Part shown: piece after piece, positions 45,463 through 59,113 of the stretch
Layout of the letters: every line of letters starts with the position of its first letter
Position numbering within the stretch: position 1 is the stretch's first letter
NCBI GenBank assembly: GCA_963675135.1
Contig: OY776122.1
Location: forward strand, 83,834,472-83,898,471
Reading direction: 5' to 3'
DNA: 64,000 bases
Origin: Galeopsis tetrahit
Lineage: Eukaryota > Streptophyta > Magnoliopsida > Lamiales > Lamiaceae
Translations under genes and position numbers: made by a program
The notes under the pieces: model-generated
The model's input: the letters and a program-made list of their open reading frames with translations, nothing else
Databases searched by the model: none
What the model was told of the DNA's origin: nothing

Positions 45463-48400
45463 CTACCTTCTCAAAGCTCCGTAGTTTCTTGTGACCTACA
45501 AAGAAAATTCCACGCTCAACTTTGGGATAAAATGATGATTTACGGAACTGGGAAATGTAATGTTAGTGTTACCAGGCAATGTAGAGCATATAATGAGTAG
45601 AGTTGAAGCGATTTAAAAGACACATTTAGGACATATAATGAGTAAAAGAAGGAAAGTGTTCATATTTACCTTAGGTTGGGATTTGTTAGGTTTCATCCCC
45701 ATGTCATCATCCTCGTCTTCATCGTCTCTAGTTGAGAGCAATCTATGGAGTGAAGATGAGGAGTTATCTGTTTTCTTTCCCCTTTTAGAAGTGGTAGAAC
45801 CCCTACCCCTTCCTCTTGGAGCAGCTCTTTTTCTCCCCTTCCCCTTCACAGTTTCATCATCATCATCCTTGCATAGTAAACATAAAAAGAAATTGCATTC
45901 GGCAAATAAATATAAATTAAAAAAAAAACAACAGAAAAGGCTTTAAAATTATGTTAATTGATACCGAGCTGTCAGCAATATCATTAACATCAATTCTAGC
46001 CGTTTCATCATTTGAATCTGAATCCACTTCATCCTCATCAGCCAAACTCCGAACTGAAGCCGATGCTGCAACTGATGCAGGTCTGCAGCCAATATGAATA
46101 TAGGAAAATCTTCAAATATTTTTTCCAAGCTCAAGTATATGTTATTTTCACAGCTGTGTCAAATAAGGATTATGCGAGAAACACCATATATTCCTCTAGT
46201 AGAGATTCAGGACACCTCACAAACCCTAACAATATGCAGCTCTGATAGCATCATTTAGCTGGGTCTTCAAATTTGATGAACATAGTAGTTTTGCACTCAC
46301 ATAAAATCAAAAGTAATATGAAGCAACGCTGACAGCTATATAATTATTTTCATTCTTCCATAAGTATACAATAAGTAAATCCAGAGACAAAAATATAAAA
46401 TAAAGTAAAGGATAGTAAGAGCGTCGTGCATAGCTAACCTGCCACAAAATTCACATGTTACAGAATGGCAGCATCCATCTTATTCTAAACAGAATTCCTA
46501 TAGATATGTTGAAATCCTAATTGGAGTTCATTTTAAAATTGGATTGTTTGCATAAAGACAATATCAAAATATGAATATACACCCCAGCAATTCTTTTGAA
46601 GATATCCAATCTGCAGTTCTAGGTTCCCAGAGAGCAAAAGGTGTAGTAACTCACTTGATCAAAAAATCTCCAACAGGCATATAACAAGGTGCAGAAAATG
46701 GGAAATGAAGGGCCAAAAGTAGCTGGATTTCTAGAAAACTTGTACTCCCTCCATCCCGCCATAACCTTCACACTTACCTATTTTGGACGTCCAGTCATAA
46801 GCTTCCCATTTCCTTAAATGACAAAAATCACTAGCTCTCTCTACCTTTTCTCTTTCCTACCTCTCTCAGTCTCTCTACCTTTTCTTCTTCCTATCTCTCT
46901 CTACCTCAACCACCCACTACACATGTTATACTATATTCTTTAATCTCCATCCAAAAAGCAAAGGGGAAGCTTATGGCGCGACGGAGGGAGTATAATTTTT
47001 TTCCAAAGATGCACTGTAATACCAAACGAGCTTCAACAAAGCTCTTCTAGAGAAGGGACACTAACTAAATAAGAATATATATATATTATATATATGTATG
47101 TATGTATGTATGCTGGAGGTACATATTGTGGTATCACCTAATAGAATTTGTATGTAAATTAGTAAAGAGAAGAAATGCATTAAGCATTAACAGTTTAGCC
47201 AACCTCTGTGAATGGCGGAAACCCAAGCTGGCATCTAGCGTAGTCTGCTTTAGTGTATTAGAAGCCCTGCCTCTCCCTCTTCCCCTTCCTCTTCCAGTAG
47301 TCTTACCAGCTTGTGAAACATCAAGAGAAGTATTCCTAAAAGATTGTGACACCTCTTTCCTGCCCTTTCTGGTGGATTTTGAGCCAGACAACGGTGTAGC
47401 ATCCTCATCGTCACTGAAGGGATCAGCATTTCCAACTCCACTACTTCTATATCTGACACTCTGTAGGGAAACAATTTTAGCACTTAAAAATCTGTACGTA
47501 ATAAAGCACGTAGCTTACACAAACTTCTCAAATTAGGCTAGAATACAGAGAAATGTACCTTCGCGGACTGGCCATCTAATGTGAACTGTTGGGCATCGTT
47601 TGGTTTCAAGACCCTTTCTTTGACACGTTCCTGCAAATTTATTTTTTCATAATGTGAACACGACAACACCATTTTAAAATGAAATGCAGTTTTGAGCATG
47701 AAAGTTGAAAAGGTGTGGCCAGATTCTGTTTTGAGTCCCATGACAACCAAGGGCCTAGCTGTTCAAATCCATTTTCTATTTGGTGGACATTGAAAAAACT
47801 ACATTCTGGATAGCACCTTTTTATTACATATATTTCAAACCAAATGAGCGAAAGCTGAAGGTGAATCCATAATCATGTTCATTCATTCATACAGAATATA
47901 ATCGTATACTACCAAATAGTGATGCTACTAAAATGTATCAGTCCTATTACAATTAACATGTCAGCAACTAAATGATTAGTCATTTACTGAAGAGCAGACA
48001 AAAGAAATGATGGAGGGAAAAGATATATTGCCTCTAAGCACTCCCCAACTTTGACAATAATGTCTTCGTCTTCAAATTTTTGAACATCTGTGTCGCGAGC
48101 AATTTTATTCTGTTATTGAGAAAAATTGCAAATTATTATACAATTTATACTGCCAGGATAATAAAGCATAAAGGCACCATCTATGCAAGTGCCCAATCAA
48201 TATCATAAGTTAAAGGATAAACTACTTACACGAGTTTCTTCAAGGTTGTACTGCAGACAAGAATAAAAAGCCATTTTGTCGTCCTTATTGACAAAATTGT
48301 GTAATGCAACATCCAAATCATTGACGGGGAGTATCTCCATTTTCTGAGAAATCATTGAAAAAAGAAGTATATGAACATAGACTCATTAGGAAATGCCAAC

Positions 48401-51400
48401 TCTAATTTTATAAGCACCTAACATTTTCAGATACACATATTCAGATGGGTCTAGGAACTCAATGCTCTACAAAGAAATAAGGAAGTAAAATTTCAATAAC
48501 TTGGTAAAGCGTCTATATTAAAATTGGTTGCATGGCCTCAATCAAATATAGGATTTCCCTGCTCTTTTTAGTTATAGGTGATGAGAAGGCATGCATAAGC
48601 TTGTACTGTACTATAGAAGACTAAATATTAACCAATTGTGATAACACATTGGTTAATCCTGACCCAAACTGTACGGATAAGAAATGGTGGAGAAATATAC
48701 CAGATTACTTTCAGCAACTAAAGCTTCAATGTTTTGCTGATTCAGTTCTTCTGGCCGAAGTCGCTCAGAGTCGTCAATTTTACCTAGGCAGAATAAGTAT
48801 TTATAGCATCATTAGAAAGCACTCAAAGGACAAAAGATGAAATTCAAAATTATAGTGGTGTAACTTGTTAGTTACTGTATTACAGATATGCTTACCCAGT
48901 ATGATTCCTCAAAAACAGATATGTTAATGTGTTCAACTTGTACAAGAGGGAAATAGAGACAGGAGAGCCTAATGAAGCTTACCTTCGTTGCGACCTTTTT
49001 TAGATGCTTTAGAAAATATTAGAATATCCTGGGGATTTGCAACCTATATTTTAGAGAAGTCGTAAAAATTGTCAGCCTGAAATTGTTCTTTTGTTTCTAA
49101 TAAGGTGGGGGGTGAGAAAAATTACATACCTTTCCCACGTATTTTTGCCCAAATCTTTGCGGATTTATCGTCATAAACCCAGAATAATCCACCTATTTGA
49201 TTTAAAAGCAAATGAGTTAAATAAAATACATAATTGACCAGATTAAAAATAAGAAAAATAACATAAAGATGCAAGAAGCAAAATAAACAGAAGAATACCT
49301 TGATCCGGACTAAGGGAAGCTTCAGCTCTGATTTGTTAACAGCCTTTTTACTAGCTCTGTCTATCAAATCTCTAACCTAAAAGAATGGAACACAAAGAAA
49401 ATATATTAGCAAAAAATCACGAAATATAGTACTTTTAATAACTAAAAGTTAAAGAATACAAAGTTCGTTGACATCTTGTATGGAGAAAAAAACCAACAAC
49501 AAAACAAAGGGGTGCAGCAGTCTTACCACTTTGTCCAAATGTTCAAGAATTGAATTCTGATCATTAGAATCTATGCCAGATTCATCCTTCAGAACAACCT
49601 ATTCACCATAGACTATAAGCAATACAGATTAGGTTTTTCTAATAATTCACATAGACAGATGTGTCTACCTCTGTGTATTCGAAGGGCCTCACTGAATTAA
49701 GAGGTATCTTTGTAGGCCGATATTGATTCCCCTAGTTGGTATTTAGTATCACATGTAACAAATTACAGCATTGAGGGAATTGAAGAATTAAAAGAAATAA
49801 GAAATAGAAATAGAAAAACATAAATGATGAATGAGAAGAAAACTTCGGCACATCAAAACCTTGATCTCTAAAAGCAGCACATGCTTTGGCTTTGATTCGC
49901 CATCAATCAGTGATGTTGCAACAGATGAGCCGGGTTGAGTGATGTGGAAACCCATTCCTGAAACTTCCTAATTAACCAACCACCATCAATCAGACAGTAT
50001 ATCCAAATGATAAACCAAAAAAAAAAAAACTCTGTAGTTCAGAACCTGAGGATCAACAAGGCATTCGTGCTCATGCCCCCAGACAACAAAGTCCAAAAAT
50101 CGAGGCAGGAAATGTTCATTAATTGCATTCTTAGGATTAGTCTTCACTCTGAAAGCAGAAGTGAATATGTCTTATAATTTACATCTATTTCTGAAACACA
50201 TTTACTAACGAGTGCATGAAATACAATAGGTTAATTTCTATTTTGGTTCCATCATCATTTATTTTGAAACTAAAGTGCAGTTTCAGTATCAGTTATTACC
50301 TATTTTGATGAAGTACTAATATGTTGAACCAGTCTGAAACTTGACAACTTTCTTGGGACTCTGGTCGCATCCATTGCACTGCATGTGGCGTCTAATTCTC
50401 ATATAATAAGAATAATGAGAGAATCGGTGTACGTGATTGTATAAAAATTCAGAATCACGCAGCTTATATACCTGAAACATTCGATTCAGGCGTTCATCTC
50501 TGATATTTCCAAGGCCATAAAGAGCCACAGATGTTGAGCCCTATAATACATTGCAGTGGGATGTCATTAAAAGATAAAATTTACATTTATTGAATTATAC
50601 AAAGAGAGTTATGATCAAACCTTTTTTATAAGAATAGGGTAGAGAGTAATCTGTCCAACACCAGAACCTTCAAGAACCATTTTTCCAAAATAGTTTACAA
50701 GATTACATGCTGAAAGGATGTCAACAGCTGAAAGATTGTCCTGCAACAACATTTAACAAGAATGCCAGAAAACATTTTTAGGGGGAGACCATAAACTTGT
50801 AAACCGGAAGTTACCATTACAATAACATACTCCCTTTGTCCATTCTTATAATTCCCACTTTCCTTTTTTGTCTGTCCATTTTTATAATTCTCATTTCCTA
50901 AAAATGAAATACTACTTATACGCACTACTTTATCTCCACTCTCAAACTTCCACTTTTTACATAAACAATCAGTGTTCCTTAAAACTCGTGCCCAACTCAA
51001 ATGTGAATTAAAAAAATGGACGGAGGGGGTATTTAAACTCTCAACAGACAAAATGAAACATAATAATTTCAATATCCAGCCAACCATTCAAAGGAAGAAC
51101 TGTGGAAGTGAAAAGTCAAAACAAGCCATTTTAGCTTTGCTGAACACATAAAAAGCGAAACATTTCTTCAGTTGATAAAGGGAAGGTTCTAGAATCTGAT
51201 GGAAGTTGTATTTTGACAGGCAAGCACCTACAGATAGAATGCAGTTGCAAGTTGCAACACTACATAAACAAACAATCACCATATTTTTTTTACCATAGAA
51301 GTCATACCACTCCAGCAGGATCATCATGATTTCCATGGATGCTGAAAACTGGCAACCCAACATTGAAGTGAGGATCTTCATAGTTTACGTGGCCAAAGCT

Positions 51401-52357
51401 GCAGCAATAACATTGTAAATGGAGAAGTTTAATGTTGAAGACATATCTTGTTTGCCAAGGAATATAAAATCTACAGTACAGGTTGGACTGTGAATATCCT
51501 TTAAAAAAAAAAAAAAGTTTGACTTCAAAACTAAATTTAACTCAAGGGTGAATTGGAAGAGACTACAATTGTTCAGCATAAATCTTTAAGAAGTTCACTG
51601 GTCAAAGATACCAATCAAGGTCAGGATAAAGATATTCTTAGAGAAGGAGATTACCAGTTGGCAAAGTTCACTGTCTGGTCACTGACAACTTGGAACTGAA
51701 CTGGCTTATCATGAAGGCAGTGACGACGGAGAATTTCAATGGTTTTGACTAAGGTTGACCTTGAAGGCTTGTTCTCGTGAAAAAGATCACCACCTAGAAG
51801 AACGAAGTCCACCTAATATTCAACAAAGGTTTGTCACGTTACACGACTATCCAATAAATTACAAGCCCTACACTTGAAACAGAAAGCAAGACACATTAAG
51901 ACGAAAAAATGGAGCAAATAATATGCAAAGCTCAACACTCGTGTAATAAACACCAGTGATCTAATAATTCATGCAGTCCATTCCCTTCTATATTTCAAAT
52001 TTAAATAGAGATGGATAAGTTAATGAGTACCACACTGTAATTTCCACTAATGTTCAGAAGGAAATCGTAATTTGCAAAATTACAAGTAAAAGAACTGGAT
52101 CTTGCACCTGTTTTTGCTCAGCAATTGAGCAAATCTCTTCAAATGCCTGAAAAGAATCATGCCGGCGAAGTTCATCCTTCTCCATGTAACCAAGGTGGCA
52201 ATCTGTAGCTACTAATACTCGAAGCATATCACTTTTATCTTCCCTGGAAATATCAATTCAAAGAAAGGAAACATAAACATATTTCTTATCCTGGCCTTAT
52301 AAATTTGAACTAATAAAAGTTTGCCCTTGTTTTCGTTCACCTTGAAGAATCAGCCAT
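45463..52357 (-). CDS. MRE11: MRE11 double-strand break repair nuclease
   Basis: 22 exons, total 2184 nt, 727 aa. Exons, 5' to 3': 52341-52357, 52108-52243, 51655-51812, 51308-51398, 50621-50740, 50472-50540, 50300-50391, 50046-50148, 49860-49967, 49669-49731, 49527-49598, 49299-49376, 49130-49192, 48983-49043, 48701-48783, 48230-48343, 48032-48109, 47559-47630, 47204-47460, 45965-46082, 45670-45867, 45463-45495. It is the nuclease subunit of the MRE11-RAD50-NBS1 complex, acting in end resection, recombination, telomere care and meiosis. Phosphodiesterase residues visible: D20 and H22 (TDCHLGY), D60 (GGDLFHENKPS), N127-H128-D129 (HGNHDDP), H225 and H253-x-H255 (WGHEHE). The C-terminal part has two Gly-Arg-rich stretches (GRGRGRGR and RGRGRGST), acidic and serine runs, and ends VTRNYGALRR as in other plants. 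Intron 17 uses a GC donor. Introns 4 and 19 contain Stowaway MITEs. A 5' UTR intron ending at about 52389 is possible. Confidence 0.95.
46743..46992. mobile_element. Stowaway-type MITE in MRE11 intron 19
   Basis: TA-CTCCCTCCATCCCGCCATAACCTTC pairs with GGAAGCTTATGGCGCGACGGAGGGAG-TA, with a TA target duplication. The inside is C/T-rich (CTCTCTACCTTTTCT repeated). A (TATG)n run lies just downstream at about 47092-47112, still in the intron. Confidence 0.85.
48030..48033 (-). other. GC splice donor of MRE11 intron 17
   Basis: The exon ends ...GAG at 48032 and the intron starts GCAATA. Reading through gives AIYLF and a stop, whereas splicing to 47630 gives GECLE-ERVKERV, which matches the plant MRE11 family exactly. 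No GT donor occurs nearby. This is a GC-AG intron, or else a recent T-to-C change in the donor. Confidence 0.8.
50828..51031. mobile_element. Stowaway-type MITE in MRE11 intron 4
   Basis: TA-CTCCCTTTGTCCATTCTTATAATTC pairs with GAATTAAAAAAATGGACGGAGGGGG-TA. Its interior matches that of the copy at 10701-10996 (TTATAATTCCCACTTTCCTTTTTTG and TTAAAACTCGTGCCC), so the two are of one subfamily. Confidence 0.8.
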
Positions 52358-53742
52358 TTCACACTTACGAGAGCTTCACCGCTTATACTACAAGACATAA
52401 AAGGTAAAAAAATGATGAATCAACAAATATTTTGCACTCAAAATTAGTTCAGTGTTCTTTAAGAAATATAGAATAGCCAGTAATTCCCGAAATGATGGCA
52501 GTATAAAACCCTAGCCCTTGTCATTTGCCCCAAAAACAACAATTGATTAAATTAGCTGCCACAAACTAAAGAGAGAAAAAAAATTAGAGTAACGTATTCA
52601 ATTACATGAAAGGGGAAAACAAGAGTTAATCTGATGAATAAAAGAGGCGGCGGAGGCGACGCTGGGAGAGGAGCTGAGGAGGACCGTGGAGGTCAGTGGT
52701 GGCGCGTAATTTCAAACAGAAAAGTAAAAAAAAGTGTTGAAATTTCGATTTTCATAATTTTATATAAATATTAGTATCATTAGATTAGAATACTTAAAAT
52801 ATTTTTGCCCCTCTCTTCCATAATTTTATTTTAAGTAAATATTATCATCTGAGTGTGTCTTTGTTAAATTTTTTGTTTAAATAAATATTTGCATTAGAAT
52901 ATCTACTTTAAAGTATATGTACATAGGTTTAGGGTTTATGATTTTATTATGTGAGGGAGGAATGTATGATTTTATTATCTTTTAGTCATTTAATGTAACT
53001 ATATTTTAGTCTAAATAATTTTCGGGTGTGTGTAGAAAAAAAAATCGGGTGCATTTAACGGCGCACTTTGTTTGAAGAAATATTTTATTTTGTATTAAGA
53101 TCAGCCTCTAATGTCTCTATCAAGTGACTTATACATTGCCAACAAAATTATAAGACAAATAACACCTTTTCCTTTAAAAACAAGCTGAAGTTTTCTTTTA
53201 CAGTATAAAGATTACAAAAAATGGATTGCACTACTGTTCTTATTCATTGTTCAACATTCGATCTATTGTCTATACATACATGTTATACAATTACTGTACA
53301 TTTAAACACGCACCCTCACAAATATCATCAACTCATTTGTCGCTGCTATAAAGAAATAAGTCAAGATTATACCAACATTCAAATTTCAAACTTTTAAATA
53401 AGATAATTCTTTAGGACGTGTATTTTGTAAATCTAAAATATAAATGCACCCACATATTATGTCGTGCAATGGAATAGAGGCAGGGAACAAACGAGGGAAA
53501 TGAAGGGTGACAATACTACAATATGACTCACCTAAGTGAAATGTTTAATATGAGGTAAAAATGAAACACGAGCTTAAGTGTTTCAATAATTGAGGTCATA
53601 GGATTCTCATTCACGGCGACTTTGTTTGAATATGAAACAGGGTGGGAGTTACAAGAAAGAAGATATAATAAAGTGGAATGGCAGCATATACGATATTATG
53701 ATTACATAAAGTCGTTTCAAAAAAAATAAAAAAAGTGTTCTA
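52358..53742. other. MRE11 promoter and KIPK 3' side
   Basis: Minus-strand 52358-52700 should hold the MRE11 leader; TGTAG|TATAAGCGG near 52389 is a possible leader acceptor. 52740-53250 is AT-rich. 53500-53742 is probably KIPK 3' UTR. No other gene was seen. Confidence 0.45.
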
Positions 53743-56700
53743 CTAGAACAACTCAAACTCCACCAAGTGGTCTCCATTACCAGTATACTTAACAAACTTC
53801 GTCCCCTTCTCCTCCTGAGAGGCTATTTGTGACTTTCCAACATCATACAGATCAGGAACTTCAGGTGGAATAGCACAGCGGATCAAAGCCCAATTCAAGC
53901 CATCGAAAAATGGGTGTCGTTTGATCTCAGCCGCCCCTGTTTCAAATCCCAGTCGATTCTCCGGTTCCTTCACCAAAAGCCCTCGTATAAGATCCCTCGC
54001 GTGAAAACTAACCATCGGAGAATCGGGAAACTTGAGGTTCTGCAAAACTACATTAGTCAGCGTCTCTTCATTCCCAGCACCTCTGAACGGTGTTTTCCCA
54101 TAAATAAGCTCGTACAGAAGAACGCCGAATGTCCACCAATCAACAGCACTGCCATGGCCTTCCCCTTTGATAATCTCTGGCGCCAAGTACTCATGGGTCC
54201 CAACAAAGGAGTTGGATCGGGCCTCTGTGGGCTCAGCTACAAGCTGATGTAGCAATCTAGCTTGGGCTGCATTGTCGGTTTTTAGCTTTCTTGTGGCAGG
54301 GAAGAAACGAGGGCCAAAGCACGAGACTTTACATGAGGGTCCATTACAGAAGGGGTCAATGCAGTTTGATCCAGCACATGGACCGGACATCCTAGGTGGC
54401 TCAATCGCTAACGAAGCTGATTGTACGAGAGTTGGATTGACCGAACATCTTAGTGAGAGGTCAAAATCTGTAAGCATGATGTGACCATCTTCACGAACAA
54501 GAATGTTTTCAGGTTTAAGATCGCGGTACACAATTCCAAGCATGTGCAGATATTCTAGAGCAAGAAGGACCTCAGCAACGTAGAATCTGTAAGTACAACG
54601 AATTACAAGGAATGAGAAATGGGCTAACAAGTTTTAATTATGAAACAGTCCAATTTTGCTGCACTAATTAGTTCACAGAAGAGCTCAAGTTATGGAAGAT
54701 TGATTTATTTTAAGTGCAAATTAGAACCATTTTTATAACCACTTTGGTATCCAGTTCGGCTGAAAAAATGGGAGAGGAAAAGAAAAACCATGTGGAAACA
54801 CAAAAACCAAAAACTTCAAAGGAACAATTATATTATCATATTGCACGAGTATTTTTCCAGTTCAAAGTTGGATCTCCATGGCTGAAAATCACAATGTAAA
54901 TTTAACTAAATAGTATGATGATTCTAGTTGTTTCCCAGATTCAATTCCATTCCAGGCAAGAAGCATGTGACCTATTCATGCTTGATCATCATTCCATACA
55001 TCGGTTTATATAAAAGATGAATAAGGAAAAAAATGCTAAAACACTAAAACAGATAAAACATTTGTTATGCACTATGCAAATTATAGAGCTCAGAATAAAT
55101 GTTCTACCTTGCTGCTTGCTCGGGGAAATACCGACCAGGCTGCTTCTGTCGGAGCACATGCAAATCTCCACCAGGACAAAATTCCATGACTAAGCAAGAT
55201 AAATTGTCTGACGTAAACTGGGAATAAAGAGTCGGAAGAAACGGATGATCCAGCATTCTGAGAATTTCTCTTTCAGTTTGAGCCCTAGGAATCTTCTTCC
55301 TTCTTGCTAAGAACTCATTATCCATAACCTTAATTGCAAACGGGCAGTTTGTTCCGATCAGTTCAGCAAGATAAACTGTGCCAATATCCCCAGAGCCAAG
55401 TTTTTTCAGCAAATTGAAGTGATTCAACCCCAGGAAATCATTTTGTTTTCTTATGCGGTTGATTGCTCCCCACCTCATGTCCTTTGACATGTGCGGTCTA
55501 TTTCCAGAAGCTGACCCACTCACACTACTCTCCTCGCTGGGGCTAGTGCTGCTACTGCTGAAACCGCAAATGCTGCTCGAACTTTGTGAGACATCCCCTT
55601 TCTCAGTTGATTTCATCGTCGTGTTAATTTTAGTAACATGAGTTACTCTATTATCAAAACCAGATGGAATTGAATCCAATTTGTTTGTAAAAGCTTCAGC
55701 ATCGGTAGTTGCGGGAAGGTCCCCACTGGAATCTTGATCTGTATCCCTCAAAGAACATTTACACCTCTGGCAGATTAATTGTCCTGAACTGTGGTCCAGG
55801 CCACTATTTACTTCACTGGGCGTTTTTAAATTACCATCAGTTGATGCAGCTACCTTCTTTGATTTCTTTATGATGAGTTTCTTGCTTCTGGCAACTGGTT
55901 TGACTGTACGAGATGTGCTTCTCGTAGATTTCTTGTCTTTATTACTATTTACTGCAGTTGATGAAGGTACAACCTGTAGCTTTGATTTCCGTCTCAGCCT
56001 AGGCGCTACCTTCTTTACTACTTTCAAGGGAGAGGGAGGATCCTTGATTTCCAGGCCAGAAAGTTTATTGTCTGGGTTCAATGCATTATCATGAGAATTA
56101 TGATGAGGCAGAGTAGACACAAAATTATGTTTTTCTTCCTCTAAGTGGACTATTTCCAGCAACTGTTTATCAACATCTGAAAAACATGCATCATCATGGA
56201 CAGAAGAGGACCCTGTGGCCTTGATTATTAAGGCAGCAGGGTTGTGGGGCAAAGAAACGGCATTTTGATTATGGGGCACTGTCTTAGGTTCTTGAGCATT
56301 GCTACAGTTAATGTTTTCTTCTTCTACAAGAGGTATTCCAACACCAAATCCACTACTCTGTGTACTCCTTTTGTTCGGTTTGATGTTATTATTAGGAGAA
56401 GAACGAGAACTTTGTGCAGCTGACTTCTTAAAGGAATCTTGACGGCCCCGAGTTAAAGTTCCAGAAGAATATGAGGTACTCGCTTCCATCACGGGAGAAA
56501 CTTCAATTCCACCTAAACTCGTGTTTTTTCCAGCTTCAGAGATCCTAGGAGATGCAGATGTCATCGATAATCGTTTCATAGCAGCCACCTCAGCTGCCTG
56601 AGAAATGCAAAGACCCCGTAGTGCTTGCTTCAGAGTAACCGGTTCAGAAAATCCAATCCCAGGAGACTGAGAACCGGGAGATCTCATTGGCCTCTTTGAG

Positions 56701-56921
56701 GCATTTCTCCAAGAGTCTGACAAATCCAGACTCTTCGTATTTCTCAGATAGACTCCTTCGAAGAGCTTGTTGATATCATTTTCCATGAATTTGGTATGTC
56801 CTTTTTTAAAGATAGGAGGTCTCAGCTCCTGGTCTTTCGCTCTTACTTGATGACATGTCTGTGGTTTCCTAAGTTCATCCTTTGCCTCAATTATTTCGCA
56901 ATTTCCACGAGAAGAACCCAT
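53743..56921 (-). CDS. KIPK: AGC-VIII protein kinase of the KIPK type
   Basis: Two exons: 55108-56921 and 53743-54586. One GT-AG intron sits inside the kinase domain; total 2658 nt, 885 aa. AGC-VIII kinases of the KIPK/D6PK group act in growth and auxin-related signalling near the plasma membrane; KIPK was named for binding a kinesin-like calmodulin-binding protein. The N-terminal 500 residues are Ser/Lys-rich and mostly disordered, with the conserved VTLKQALRGLCISQAAEVAA segment. The kinase domain starts at about residue 502: glycine loop GSGDIGTVY, K531, YRDLKPEN (625-632), DFD at 645-647 in place of DFG (hallmark of plant AGC-VIII), a Cys-rich insert (CAGSNCIDPFCNGPSC) before SNSFVGTHEYLAPE, and a C-terminal IRCAIPPEVP. 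I chose the ATG at 56921 (MGSSRG, as in Arabidopsis KIPK) rather than an in-frame ATG five codons upstream. A leader intron (about 56985-57785) is likely. Confidence 0.9.
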
Positions 56922-58101
56922 TGCAACCTCGTACAAGATTGATCACATGAATCCAGAATCACAAAAGATCATACATAAATAAGCCTACAGAATAGCAATA
57001 GTCCCTTCCTAACGAAGCCCCTGAGATTTTCAGTGATCACAAAGCATCAAACATTTTACAAGCCTCACCAGCGGTTCTTTTCTCGATTCATTGCCCAAAT
57101 CTTCACCACCAGTATGCATCAACAATCAGGAATGATGTGAGCCAACTACTAGTAATATTTTGGCAATATTAATCAAACTATCATTGCATACGTAAAGGGC
57201 ACTTTATTACCACATATTGCAAACAACATAAATGAACAAGGATAACAAACAAGTAATGTTCAAGATTTAAAACTGTATTAAAAAACAAGAACTACGAAGA
57301 AAGTCAGCACCACCCATTCGGTTGAACAAATATTCCTTCTCTATTCCCATAGCTTAAACTAAATAAAATAAATCAGCCATTCCACTGTTTCCACATGCCA
57401 TGATGAATTTCATTTCACCTGAATACCCCCTTTTTCCTCCATTATTCAGATTTAAATATGGAACTCAAGCTGAAACAGCATCAAATCGTGCAAACTGGTT
57501 TCTTTTAAACTCGTGAATAATAACAATAACTACTCCATTTAATGAAAAATAAAACAAGCATTTTCAGATTAGATTATCCCACGCAACAGACACAAAATGT
57601 CAAAAACAGATAAATTAACTTAAACACAGACCAATAAAATCACAAAAAGTAACATTAGCTTAATAGATTCTTCAGAAACTCAGATTTTTCAAAAAAAAAA
57701 AAAAAAAGTATAACAAGAGCAAGAAAGTAGAAACATTAAACAGATGAAGAAATCAGCGATAAGAATGTGCGAAAAGCAATGGTACCTGAAGCATTGAGAG
57801 ATCTACTCCGGCTAAAGCTAACAGAAATTAAGGCATTATAATCAACTTATGTTCAGTGATATTTTAAAAAATGGAATATGAAAACCCTAATGAAAGAAAC
57901 TGTGAAGGCTTTTCAGATTCCCAGGAGGATTTCAGTATTCGGTGGACAAGGATAGGAGATGACAAAACTATACTGTCTCTCTCACATCAATGTCTCCCTC
58001 TTTCTCTCTCTACAGATTATCATTATTTTTACACTATTAGTAACTATTTTCTCTCTTTCTGTGTTTTTCAAAACACAAACTGTTCATCAGGTCCCACTTA
58101 A
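56922..58101 (-). other. KIPK leader, probable leader intron and promoter
   Basis: A possible acceptor CTGTAG|GCTTATTT (exon side starts at 56984) and a donor GCTTCAG|GTACC (exon left edge 57786) suggest an 800-bp intron in the 5' UTR. Pyrimidine- or purine-rich runs near 57980-58060 may belong to the promoter. The 76-aa plus-strand frame at 57871 has no recognisable protein character. Confidence 0.45.
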
Positions 58102-59113
58102 ATGTCTTTGGATTCGGATTTGAATCCATAATTAACAAAAAGAGATTAATTTCTTTAACCAGCAAGATCTGCTAACATCAATAAATAAACAAATTAGGTA
58201 ATAATCTTCAGAAAACCCATTTGAATAGTAGTTGGCCTTTTTAAAAAAAAAAAATTGTGATTTAAAGAAATTAATTGTTTAAATTAATGTGATTGATGTT
58301 GATTAATCGAATATTGAGTGGTTAGGGTTAATACATCACAATTACATTTCTAACCACCGGAAGAAATTTTCAACTCGAAAGTCCAAACAACTATGAAGCT
58401 TTATCGCTATTCTTTATGTCACATTCTGTACAAAGTTTGAGCTCGTATAGGAAAAATATTTTGTCTATAAAAAGGATAAAAAAAAGTGATTTTTTTTTTC
58501 TCTTTTGGGGTATAACGTAAAATTCCAATTTACATAAATTTTACTATATGTAGATCAATATAAATTTCGTTTATTATAAGTTCCGAGTTGTTGGTTCTGT
58601 ATATTTAAATAAAAAGTTTATTATTGATTATGGTTATTTTTTGAAGTATGTAAATATGATTCTACTCGAACTTGTGAATTATCAACAGAGCCATGCGTCA
58701 TGTCAAAATAGTGGATGCCATGATCTTAAGTTCTTAACCTAAAATGAATTCTAATTATTAGTACTCCGTATTATTTAAAATCCTAATGCCATACCTAACT
58801 TGTTGATATTTAAAATCCTAATGTCCTTTGGTTTTTTTATACTTTTCATTTGAGTTGTACACGAATTTTAGAGAAATAAAAAGAGAGTATTTTTTACTCC
58901 ATTGGAAAAGGAGGAAATTCATTTTTCAAGTAATAAAAGAAAAATATGAATTTCAATAACGATTTCAAGTATTATTTGATTCGGCTTTTTATGTTTTGGT
59001 ATTTAAGCAACGAGCATCGAGGATAAAAAAACGTGGTATTTCCTGAATATTTTGTTATTTATTGTTCGGAAAATATTGATATCTTAAAATATCCATAATT
59101 ATATTTGATAAAG
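58102..59113. other. AT-rich intergenic DNA
   Basis: No gene, RNA or mobile-element boundary was recognised. There is a short repeated ATTTAAAATCCTAATG near 58775-58822. Confidence 0.5.

Noticed and set aside
41941..45495. RLPH2 and MRE11 as one co-transcribed unit
   Set aside because: They lie on the same strand, but 1.5 kb with a MITE separates them, each has its own start and stop, and plants rarely use operons.
53914..54252. 112-aa plus-strand ORF over the KIPK second exon
   Set aside because: It is an antisense shadow of a strongly supported kinase exon.
57871..58101. 76-aa ORF upstream of KIPK
   Set aside because: It lies in probable KIPK promoter DNA, with a pyrimidine-rich second half and no family resemblance.
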